DNA of 35,544 nucleotides from Prolixibacteraceae bacterium. GTDB taxonomy: Bacteria; Bacteroidota; Bacteroidia; Bacteroidales; Prolixibacteraceae. The notes beneath the pieces were generated by a model. The model saw nothing but the letters and a program-made list of their open reading frames with translations, ran no database searches and had not been told where the DNA came from. The DNA lies in contig JARKOX010000248.1 in NCBI GenBank assembly GCA_029975525.1, forward strand, positions 1 through 35,544, written 5' to 3'. Positions 15,229 to 21,757 of the stretch are shown piece by piece (the stretch's first letter is position 1; each line of letters begins with the position of its first letter). The position numbers and the translations under genes were made by a program.

Positions 15229-16527
15229 ATGGCAAAGAAAAAAGTGAATGTGGTGACGATGGGCTGTTCGAAAAACCTGGTCGATTCAGAAGTTTTGCTC
15301 AGCCAGCTTGAACGGGGAAAATGGGAAGTGGTGCACGATGCCGACGGCACGGGTTTCGATGCGGTGGTGATCAATACCTGCGGCTTCATCCACGATGCCA
15401 AACAGGAGTCGATCAATACGATTCTGGATTATGCCGATGCCAAAAGCCGCGGCGAAATCGGCAAGCTGTTCGTGATGGGCTGCCTGTCGGAACGTTACCA
15501 GAAAGAGCTGGAGACCGAAATTCCCGAAGTGGACCGCTACTTTGGCAAATTCGACCTGAAAGCGATTGCCGGAGAGCTGAAAGTGGCTTACGACCCTGAA
15601 TATATCTACGAACGGAAGATCACCACCCCCTCGCACTTTGCCTACCTGAAGATTTCGGAAGGGTGCAACCGGTCGTGCGGATTCTGCGCCATCCCGCTGA
15701 TGACGGGTCGTCACCGCTCGCGCCCCATCGACGACCTGGTGAAAGAGACGCGCTACCTCGCCAAACGCGGCGTAAAAGAGCTGCTGATTATTGCGCAGGA
15801 CCTGTCGTACTACGGAATCGACCTGTGTGGGAAAAACCAGCTGGCCGAACTGGTCACGGCAGTTTCGGAGGTTCCGGGAATCGAATGGATACGGCTGCAC
15901 TACCTCTACCCGTCGCGCTTCCCCTACTCCATCCTTCCGGTAATGCGCGAAAATCCGAAGGTGTGCCGCTATCTCGACATGCCGCTCCAGCACATTGCCG
16001 ACCCCGTGCTGAAACGAATGCTGCGCCAGGTAACCCGCGAAGAGACGGAAAACCTTATTCGCCGCGTCAAAGAGGAAGTGCCCGGAGTGGCGCTGCGCAC
16101 CACCATGCTGGTGGGCTATCCGGGCGAAACGGCTGAAGATTTCGAAGCGCTCAGGCAATTTATCAGCGAAACCCGCTTCGATCGGCTGGGCGTTTTCCCC
16201 TACTCGCACGAAGAGGGAACCTACGCTTTCCGGAAATATGCCGATGATGTTCCGGAAGAGGTTAAGCAGACCCGCGCCGATGAAATCATGGCTCTCCAGC
16301 AGCAGATCTCCCTTGAACTGAACCAGGACAAAATCGGGCTGAAATTCCGCGTGATCATCGACCGCAAAGAAGGGGATTTTTACGTGGGGCGCACCCAGTT
16401 CGACTCACCCGAAGTGGATGGCGAAGTGCTGGTCACCTCTCCCCAGCCGTTGACTCCGGGACAGTTTTGCCAGGTGAAAATTACCGGCGCCGAAGAATAC
16501 GACCTGTTTGGAATCGTTACCGAATAG
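15229..16527 (+). CDS. rimO: Ribosomal protein S12 methylthiotransferase
   Basis: 432 residues from the ATG at 15229 (MAKKKVNVVTMGC); the -7 element at 15203-15210 excludes the ATG at 15208. RimO adds a methylthio group to the conserved Asp of ribosomal protein S12. The N-terminal MTTase domain has cysteines C13, C51 (NTCGF) and C85 (GCLSERY) for one 4Fe-4S cluster; the radical SAM domain has C146-x3-C150-x2-C153 (CNRSCGFC), and a TRAM domain ends the protein. The GCSKNLVDSE motif separates RimO from MiaB. Its last residues (AEEYDLF) are encoded by DNA that recurs at 17817-17837 beyond fic, so the 3' end may be an integration point. The gene is otherwise intact. Confidence 0.95.
   Translation: MAKKKVNVVTMGCSKNLVDSEVLLSQLERGKWEVVHDADGTGFDAVVINTCGFIHDAKQESINTILDYADAKSRGEIGKLFVMGCLSERYQKELETEIPEVDRYFGKFDLKAIAGELKVAYDPEYIYERKITTPSHFAYLKISEGCNRSCGFCAIPLMTGRHRSRPIDDLVKETRYLAKRGVKELLIIAQDLSYYGIDLCGKNQLAELVTAVSEVPGIEWIRLHYLYPSRFPYSILPVMRENPKVCRYLDMPLQHIADPVLKRMLRQVTREETENLIRRVKEEVPGVALRTTMLVGYPGETAEDFEALRQFISETRFDRLGVFPYSHEEGTYAFRKYADDVPEEVKQTRADEIMALQQQISLELNQDKIGLKFRVIIDRKEGDFYVGRTQFDSPEVDGEVLVTSPQPLTPGQFCQVKITGAEEYDLFGIVTE
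16489..16509 (+). repeat. Direct repeat, left copy (3' end of rimO)
   Basis: The 21 nt GCCGAAGAATACGA-C-CTGTTT recur at 17817-17837 with a single C/G difference. With the 6 preceding bases the match is 24 of 27. The two copies bracket the fic segment. Confidence 0.75.
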
Positions 16528-16550
16528 TACGCTTTAGTAGCTCCGGAAAA

Positions 16551-16565
16551 GAGAGCTGTTTTCTC
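16551..16565. terminator. Weak hairpin between rimO and fic
   Basis: AGAGA and TCTCT pair around GCTGTTT between the convergent genes. On the minus strand a TTTTCC tract follows, so it may serve fic; it is short and uncertain. Its segment GAGCTGTTTTCT (16553-16564) is also found exactly at 17829-17840. Confidence 0.35.
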
Positions 16566-16580
16566 TGAGATTTTGTTTTA

Positions 16581-17723
16581 TCAATCGTTAAAAAAAGCAT
16601 TCAGGTAAGGTTCAAAAATAAACATCCGGTTGCGGGTTTGACCGGTCATTTCGGTCAAGTATTTTTTCTCCTGCATCAGGGCCACCAAGTCGTTGGCCGC
16701 CTTGTAACTTAAATTACAAGTCCTTGCAGCTTTATCGACAGAAGTTGCAGGATCTTTAAACAACGAATTTAACAACAGCAGCGCCGAAGTGCTTCGACGA
16801 CCAAAACTCAGGCTGATTTCCTGCTCAATTCCGGCTTTCAAAGCGAGTACTTTCGACAGGGTTTGCACCGCCTGTGTGGCTGTTTGTTCCACACCAGCCA
16901 GAAAATATTTAATCCACTGCACCATCCCATTTTGGGTTCGTACCCGGTTCAGGTTGTCGTAGTACAACGCCTTGTTTTTATCAAACCAGGTGGAAAGGTA
17001 CAATAAAGGTTTATCAAGTATTTCTTCACTTACCAGATAAAGTGAGACCATCAGTCTTCCGATACGTCCGTTACCATCTAAAAACGGATGGATGGTTTCA
17101 AACTGGTAATGGGCAATAGCAATTCTTACAAGAGCAGGAACATCGATTTCATCGTTGTTGAGAAATTTTTCAAGATCTCCCATTAAGTCGTTCACCAGCA
17201 GGTGTTGTGGAGGAACAAATATGGCATCAGCCAACGTTCCCCCGCCTATCCAATTTTGGCTGGTACGGTACTCTCCGGGTAATTTATGCTCACCCCTAAC
17301 ACTTTGCAATAATGTCCGGTGAGTGTTTTTTATCAATCTGGAAGAAACCGGAAGTGTTTTCAGCTCCTCAACGGCCTCATTTAACGCCCGTATATAGTTG
17401 TTAACCTCCTGCCAATCGTTACGTCGTTCCGGCTTGATTTCTTCATAAGGTAAAATGGCTTCATCAATATTGGTTTGTGTGCCTTCAATGCGGCTCGACA
17501 CTAAAGCTTCCTTGGTAACGTGCAGTTGAATAAACAGATCGATATTGGGGACAAGTCGTGCAAAAGAGTTCAGTTCTCCCAGTTTAATGGCAGCCTTTTC
17601 AAGCAAACGGTTTACAGCCGGTGTTTTCCAAACCCATTCATCATTTATGGCAGTCGGAACAAAATATTTATATCCGAAGCCCTTTTCAAAATGACCTGCC
17701 TGATATTTTTCCAGCTCAATCAT
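16581..17723 (-). CDS. Fic family protein (class II, with C-terminal winged helix)
   Basis: A 380-residue protein. The N-terminal region carries the inhibitory motif SSRIEG (76-81, inhibitory E80) expected of class II Fic proteins. The Fic core has the catalytic motif HPFLDGNGRIGR (212-223, catalytic H212) and the upstream GEYR...NWIGG flap block (150-161). The C-terminal 80 or so residues (LLLNSLFKDPATSVDKAARTCNLSYKAANDLVALM) look like a winged helix-turn-helix. Fic enzymes usually AMPylate target proteins; the target is unknown. The gene is clearly more AT-rich than its neighbours and sits between convergent core genes rimO and queA. Four operator-like sites lie upstream, one over its -7 element, suggesting autorepression by the winged helix. 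Recent transfer is inferred. Confidence 0.92.
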   Translation of the reverse strand: MIELEKYQAGHFEKGFGYKYFVPTAINDEWVWKTPAVNRLLEKAAIKLGELNSFARLVPNIDLFIQLHVTKEALVSSRIEGTQTNIDEAILPYEEIKPERRNDWQEVNNYIRALNEAVEELKTLPVSSRLIKNTHRTLLQSVRGEHKLPGEYRTSQNWIGGGTLADAIFVPPQHLLVNDLMGDLEKFLNNDEIDVPALVRIAIAHYQFETIHPFLDGNGRIGRLMVSLYLVSEEILDKPLLYLSTWFDKNKALYYDNLNRVRTQNGMVQWIKYFLAGVEQTATQAVQTLSKVLALKAGIEQEISLSFGRRSTSALLLLNSLFKDPATSVDKAARTCNLSYKAANDLVALMQEKKYLTEMTGQTRNRMFIFEPYLNAFFND

Positions 17724-17733
17724 TTTTTCTTCT

Positions 17734-17807
17734 AAAGGTAAAATAAAAAATCCTTTATTTTACTTTCACCTCCAAAAGTAAAATAGCAGAAATCTTATTT
17801 TACTTTT
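17734..17807 (-). promoter_or_regulatory. Four-site operator array upstream of fic
   Basis: The core AAAGTAAAATA occurs at 17775-17785 (exact), inverted at 17756-17766 and 17796-17806 (both exact), and as AAGGTAAAATA at 17735-17745. Orientations alternate and the centres are 21, 19 and 21 bp apart, about two helical turns, so adjacent sites form palindromes on one DNA face. This is the arrangement expected for cooperative binding of a dimeric repressor; the fic winged helix is the natural candidate (inference). Confidence 0.75.
17773..17780 (-). promoter_or_regulatory. -7 element of fic
   Basis: Minus-strand TACTTTTG matches TAnnTTTG, 49 bp before the fic ATG, and overlaps the third operator site. 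No clear -33 element is seen. Confidence 0.5.
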
Positions 17808-17816
17808 CGAACCCGT

Positions 17817-17837
17817 GCCGAAGAATACGAGCTGTTT
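17817..17837 (+). repeat. Direct repeat, right copy (beyond fic)
   Basis: The 21 nt GCCGAAGAATACGA-G-CTGTTT repeat the rimO 3' end at 16489-16509 with one mismatch. Translated in the rimO frame it still reads AEEYELF against AEEYDLF, so it looks like a remnant of a diverged rimO end, not random DNA. Confidence 0.75.
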
Positions 17838-17872
17838 TCTGCGCTGCGCTTTCTCCTCTCCGCTATTGGCCG

Positions 17873-19117
17873 TTATTTCAGGTACAAATTGCTGTCGCCG
17901 TAACTCAAAAAACGGTAGTTGTTGTCCAGGGCGTGGCGGTAGATGGTTCGCCAGGCGTCGCCCAGAAAAGCAGAAATAAGCAGCAGCAGGGTACTTTGCG
18001 GTTGATGGAAATTGGTTATCATCCCCCGGACAAGTCGAAAGCGGTACCCCGGAGCAATAATAATCTGTGTTGAGGCTGGCAAAAAGGGGCTTTGCCGGGC
18101 GTCCATCAGGTGCAGAAGCGCCCGGAGCGCCTCCCGGGCCGGGATATCCGGATCGGGCTGCTGGTAAGCTTCCCACTGGGTCACATGCAAATCCTGCCGG
18201 TCGGCCGGCGGCGCCTGCAACAGTTGAACCCCCAGCCAGTAGAGGGTTTCGAGCGTACGGACCGAAGTGGTGCCCACGGCAATCAGGTCGCCGGAATGGG
18301 CAAGCAGCTGCTCCAGAAATTCGCGGCGGATGATCAGGTGTTCGGTGTGCATATCGTGTCCGGCAATGGTTTCGCTTTTAACCGGCTGAAAAGTGCCGGC
18401 TCCAACATGCAGGGTCAGTTCGGCCAGCGAGTGGCCCTCTTCCCGCAGCTGACCGAAAACCTGCTCGGTAAAATGCAGTCCGGCCGTTGGGGCTGCCACC
18501 GACCCCTTTATCTTCGAATAAACAGTTTGGTACCGTTCCAGGTCGCTGGCTTCGGTTTCACGATGCAGATAAGGCGGAATCGGCAGAATGCCGGCCGCTT
18601 CAATTAACTGCGAAAAAGCAACCTCCGGGTTATTCCAGCGGAATTCAACCAGGCTCCGGTTGGCCGGATTGGTTTGTTCTGCTGTCATCTCCACCGTCTC
18701 TTCGCCGACGGTAACCATTTTCCGTAGCAGGCCGCTTTTCCACTTTTTCTGGTTGCCCACCATGCAGCTCCACACACAACGGCCGGTGGTTTGAAACGCC
18801 AGCTGGTATTCGGCGGGAGCAACCGGTTCGAGACAAAAAATCTCAATCTGCGCCCCCGACGTTTTCCGGAAGTAAAGCCGCGCCCGGATCACCCTGGTGT
18901 TGTTAAAAACCAGCATGGATTGTGTAGGCAGGTAATGCGGCAGGTTAACAAACCGGTCGTCGGTAATTTTTCCACTTTGCCAAACCAGCAGCTTCGACTG
19001 GTCGCGTTCGGGCAACGGATATTTTGCAATCCGCGCATCAGGCAGATCGTAATTAAAATCGCTGATCTTCAGCGACTGCACAACAGCAGCGATGCTCTTC
19101 TTTTCCAAGTCACCCAT
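17873..19117 (-). CDS. queA: S-adenosylmethionine:tRNA ribosyltransferase-isomerase (long form)
   Basis: 414 residues from the ATG at 19117; the ORF extends to 19129, but that ATG lies within the -7 element. QueA transfers and isomerises ribose from SAM onto 7-aminomethyl-deazaguanine of tRNA during queuosine synthesis. Diagnostic blocks are present: LPHYLPTQSMLVFNNTRVIR, GSVAAPTAGLHFT, LTLHVGAGTFQPV, GTTSVRTLE and TNFHQPQSTLLL. Canonical QueA is about 345-350 residues; the extra length, mainly at the N-terminus and around residues 110-170, is typical of a second, long QueA clade in Bacteroidota, whose exact substrate I cannot confirm. It is divergent from the Smr gene, with overlapping promoters, and convergent with the fic cassette. 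Confidence 0.88.
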   Translation of the reverse strand: MGDLEKKSIAAVVQSLKISDFNYDLPDARIAKYPLPERDQSKLLVWQSGKITDDRFVNLPHYLPTQSMLVFNNTRVIRARLYFRKTSGAQIEIFCLEPVAPAEYQLAFQTTGRCVWSCMVGNQKKWKSGLLRKMVTVGEETVEMTAEQTNPANRSLVEFRWNNPEVAFSQLIEAAGILPIPPYLHRETEASDLERYQTVYSKIKGSVAAPTAGLHFTEQVFGQLREEGHSLAELTLHVGAGTFQPVKSETIAGHDMHTEHLIIRREFLEQLLAHSGDLIAVGTTSVRTLETLYWLGVQLLQAPPADRQDLHVTQWEAYQQPDPDIPAREALRALLHLMDARQSPFLPASTQIIIAPGYRFRLVRGMITNFHQPQSTLLLLISAFLGDAWRTIYRHALDNNYRFLSYGDSNLYLK

Positions 19118-19128
19118 TTTTGCGGTCA

Positions 19129-19159
19129 CAAAAGTAGCGCAAACTTCGGGATGGACAAA
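19129..19159 (-). promoter_or_regulatory. Promoter of queA
   Basis: On the minus strand TTTG (19156-19159), a 19-nt spacer and TACTTTTG (19129-19136) match both Bacteroidota promoter elements. The ATG at 19117 follows by only 11 bp, so the mRNA leader should be about 5-7 nt. Confidence 0.7.
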
Positions 19160-19165
19160 ATGTTG

Positions 19166-19173
19166 TAAGTTTG
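19166..19173 (+). promoter_or_regulatory. -7 element of the Smr-domain gene
   Basis: TAAGTTTG fits TAnnTTTG, 15 bp before the ATG at 19189, and excludes an upstream TTG start at 19171. It lies beside the divergent queA promoter. Confidence 0.55.
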
Positions 19174-19188
19174 CAAAAAATTCAATCT

Positions 19189-20241
19189 ATGATTAAAGTA
19201 GGCGATAAGGTCAGATTTCTGAATGATGTCGGTGGCGGTAAGGTTACCGGTTTTGAAAATCCGAAAGTAGCTCTGGTGGAGGACGACGAGGGATTTGAAG
19301 TTCCCTGTCTGGTGTCGGAGCTGGTGCTGATTGAGCCGGTTGCGCAGCCGGCAGCAGCTGCCGCAGGTGCCAGGCCGGCTCCGGTTGTTCAGGAAACCAA
19401 AAAGCCGGCAAAGGAGGTACAACCGTTGTTTGCCTCGTCGGCCGGGAAGCCAGCCTCGGTTAACCCCGCGTGGTTTCTGGCGTTTGTGCCCGAAGTGCCC
19501 ACCAGTCCGCTCTCGGGCGAGATTAAAACCTGGCTGGTAAACGACAGCCGGCAGACGTTGCTGTTTCACTTTTCCCTGCTCGAAAACGGCAGCTACCGCT
19601 CGGTAAAATCGGGCCGGCTGGCGCCTTATGCCCGTATTCCGCTGCACGGATTTGGTCACGCCGATCTGAGTACCCTCCCCGATTTTGCTGTCCAGCTGCT
19701 GCCGTACGAAAGTAAGAGCCCGGCGCTCTACCCGGCGCTCAGCAAAACCATCCGGATCAATCCGGTGAAATTCTACAAGGAAAACTCGTATGTGCCCAAT
19801 GCGTATTTCGAAAAGCGGGCATTGCTGATCGAAATCAAAGAGAAAGAGCTGGCCCCGGAACTGGAAAAACTTCAGCAGCACGACTTCCACGCCCCTTCCG
19901 TGGAAGCCACCAAAGAGGCCCAACCGGCGGCCAAACCCCGCCGGAGCGAAACCACAGCGCTCAAGGAGGTTGACCTGCACATTCACGAACTGGTGGAAAC
20001 ATCGGAGGGGCTGAGCAATAAAGAGATCCTCGACCTTCAGATGGAACGCTTCCGCTTCGAGATGGAGACGGCCATCCACAACGGAACGCGGCGGGTAGTC
20101 TTCATCCACGGTGTAGGACAGGGAACGCTGAAAAACGAGCTGCGCCGGGAACTCTCGTCGCGTTATAAAAAATACGATTTTCAGGATGCCAGCTTCAAAG
20201 AATATGGCTATGGCGCCACCATGGTCATTTTGCGGAGATAG
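19189..20241 (+). CDS. DUF2027 protein with C-terminal Smr domain
   Basis: 350 residues from the ATG at 19189 (MIKVGDKVRFLNDVGGG). The N-terminal 45 residues form a small KOW/SH3-like barrel; an Ala/Pro-rich linker (about 50-90) follows, then a DUF2027 beta-rich middle domain and a C-terminal Smr (MutS2-type) domain with VDLHIHEL and FIHGVGQGTLKNEL, the conserved DLH and HGxGxG motifs of Smr nucleases. Smr domains cut or bind structured nucleic acids, and some act on stalled ribosomes or mRNA; this architecture is Bacteroidota-specific and its role is not established. It is transcribed alone, divergent from queA. The domain assignment is firm and the function unknown. Confidence 0.87.
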   Translation: MIKVGDKVRFLNDVGGGKVTGFENPKVALVEDDEGFEVPCLVSELVLIEPVAQPAAAAAGARPAPVVQETKKPAKEVQPLFASSAGKPASVNPAWFLAFVPEVPTSPLSGEIKTWLVNDSRQTLLFHFSLLENGSYRSVKSGRLAPYARIPLHGFGHADLSTLPDFAVQLLPYESKSPALYPALSKTIRINPVKFYKENSYVPNAYFEKRALLIEIKEKELAPELEKLQQHDFHAPSVEATKEAQPAAKPRRSETTALKEVDLHIHELVETSEGLSNKEILDLQMERFRFEMETAIHNGTRRVVFIHGVGQGTLKNELRRELSSRYKKYDFQDASFKEYGYGATMVILRR

Positions 20242-20336
20242 CTTCCGAAATATTCAGGTCCAATCCCTGTTCAGGCAGGGAGCTGCAAAAAAAAGAGAGC
20301 CGGAACATTGTTCCGGCTCTCGTGCTTTACAAATCG
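20242..20336. other. Spacer between Smr gene and tRNA-Pro
   Basis: The 372-bp stretch 20242-20613 has no protein gene. It holds the tRNA-Pro terminator, tRNA-Pro and its promoter, and then the trxB promoter and leader. I see no other gene in it. Confidence 0.6.
20287..20321 (-). terminator. Intrinsic terminator of tRNA-Pro
   Basis: On the minus strand GAGAGCCGGAAC and a partner at 20295-20306 form an 11- to 12-bp GC-rich stem (20295-20321) followed by eight T residues (complement of 20287-20294), 16 nt after the tRNA. Confidence 0.88.
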
Positions 20337-20410
20337 TCGGGGTGACAAGATTTGAACTTGCGACCCCACGCCCCCCAGACGCGTGCGCTACCAGGCTGCG
20401 CCACACCCCG
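20337..20410 (-). tRNA. tRNA-Pro(GGG)
   Basis: A 74-nt minus-strand cloverleaf: acceptor CGGGGTG against CACCCCG with discriminator A, D-arm GCGCAGCCTGGTAGCGC, anticodon loop CTGGGGG giving GGG, and T-arm with GTTCAAATC. The C1-G72 start pair and GGG anticodon identify proline; CCA is not encoded. It has its own consensus promoter and terminator. Confidence 0.93.
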
Positions 20411-20422
20411 ATTTTGTGATTG

Positions 20423-20454
20423 CAAAAGTAACATTTGAAAACGTTCCTGCCAAA
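20423..20454 (-). promoter_or_regulatory. Promoter of tRNA-Pro
   Basis: TTTG (20451-20454), a 20-nt spacer and TACTTTTG (20423-20430) on the minus strand give a full Bacteroidota promoter 12 bp before the tRNA 5' end. Confidence 0.75.
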
Positions 20455-20532
20455 TTTTTTTTAAATGTTTTCTGCCGATCCTTCTCCTCATAGTTTTCTT
20501 CTATTTGTACTTCAGCATTATCGATCAAAATG

Positions 20533-20566
20533 TTTGCAACAGTTCGTCAGATGTTTTATACTTTTG
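20533..20566 (+). promoter_or_regulatory. Promoter of trxB
   Basis: TTTG (20533-20536), a 22-nt spacer and TACTTTTG (20559-20566) match both elements; the ATG follows at 20614. Confidence 0.7.
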
Positions 20567-20613
20567 TTCACCAGTAAAAAATCATGAAAAAATAAATTTT
20601 AAAATACAAAGCT

Positions 20614-21615
20614 ATGTTTAAATCACTCAATCTGAACGACAAACAGGAGAACAACAAGGTACCAACCGACGTGGAGCGGGTAAAATGTCTGATCATCGGC
20701 TCTGGCCCTGCCGGATACACGGCCGCCATTTATGCTGCGCGGGCCAACCTGAACCCGGTGCTGTACGAAGGGCTGCAACCCGGCGGCCAGTTGACCACCA
20801 CCACCGAAGTTGAAAATTTCCCCGGTTATCCCGAAGGGGTTACCGGTCCGGTGATGATGGAAGACCTGAAAAAACAGGCGGCCCGCTTCGGCACCGATAT
20901 CCGCTGGGGACTGGCTACCAAAACCGACTTTTCGGGTGACGTTCACCGGGTGTGGATCGACGACAGTAAACTGATCGAAGCAGACACCGTCATTATTGCA
21001 ACCGGCGCCACAGCCAAATACCTGGGACTGGAAGATGAAACCAAATATGCCGGTGGTGGCGTGTCGGCCTGCGCAACCTGCGACGGGTTCTTCTACCGCG
21101 GCAAGGATGTGGCCGTTGTGGGCGGCGGCGACACCGCAACCGAAGAGGCGATGTACCTGGCCGGACTGTGCCGGAAAGTGTACCTGATTGTACGGCGCAA
21201 CGAACTGCGCGCCTCCAAGGTGATGCAGGAGCGCGTTTTCAATACGCCCAACATTGAAATCCTCTGGGAACACCAGACCAAAGGGCTCTTTGGCGACGGA
21301 GTGGTGGAAGGCGCCATCCTCTGGAAAAAGAAGGGAACCCCTGAAGAGGAAGAGGTAAAAATTAAAATCGACGGCTTCTTCCTGGCAATCGGGCACAAAC
21401 CCAACTCCGAAATTTTTGCCGACTACCTGCAACTCGACGAGGTGGGATACATCAAAACCACACCTGGCACGTCAAAAACCAATGTTCCGGGGGTGTTTGC
21501 CTGCGGCGACGTGCAGGATCCGCACTACCGGCAGGCGGTTACAGCCGCCGGCTCCGGATGTATGGCCGCCATCGATGCCGAAAGATATCTTTCGGAAAAA
21601 AGCCACCGCAGCTAA
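20614..21615 (+). CDS. trxB: Thioredoxin-disulfide reductase
   Basis: A 333-residue cytosolic flavoenzyme that passes electrons from NADPH to thioredoxin. The FAD motif GSGPAG is at 29-34, the redox-active CATC at 153-156 (C153, C156), the NADPH-binding GGGDTATEEA at about 170-179, and the C-terminal FAD motif VFACGDVQD near 290-300. Bacterial TrxB is about 310-320 residues; the 20 extra residues at the N-terminus (MFKSLNLNDKQENNKVPTDV) are not part of the fold and a later start is conceivable, though no better ATG exists before the FAD motif. It is monocistronic, with a full promoter and a strong terminator. Confidence 0.95.
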   Translation: MFKSLNLNDKQENNKVPTDVERVKCLIIGSGPAGYTAAIYAARANLNPVLYEGLQPGGQLTTTTEVENFPGYPEGVTGPVMMEDLKKQAARFGTDIRWGLATKTDFSGDVHRVWIDDSKLIEADTVIIATGATAKYLGLEDETKYAGGGVSACATCDGFFYRGKDVAVVGGGDTATEEAMYLAGLCRKVYLIVRRNELRASKVMQERVFNTPNIEILWEHQTKGLFGDGVVEGAILWKKKGTPEEEEVKIKIDGFFLAIGHKPNSEIFADYLQLDEVGYIKTTPGTSKTNVPGVFACGDVQDPHYRQAVTAAGSGCMAAIDAERYLSEKSHRS

Positions 21616-21646
21616 CTGTTGCCCTCACCAACGGCCAACCGGCCGG

Positions 21647-21677
21647 AAAACCTTCGGGACAACCCGGAGGTTTTTTT
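21647..21677 (+). terminator. Intrinsic terminator of trxB
   Basis: CCTTCGGG-ACAA-CCCGGAGG (21651-21670) forms an 8-bp stem, followed by seven T residues, 31 nt after the trxB stop. Four A residues before the stem extend the pairing with the T-tract. Confidence 0.9.
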
Positions 21678-21757
21678 ATACCCCTCCGGAAAGCTTCCTG
21701 ACTGCGGATTTTTTGCTATTTTGACCCCCGAAAAACCATATCTAAAAATGATCATTT

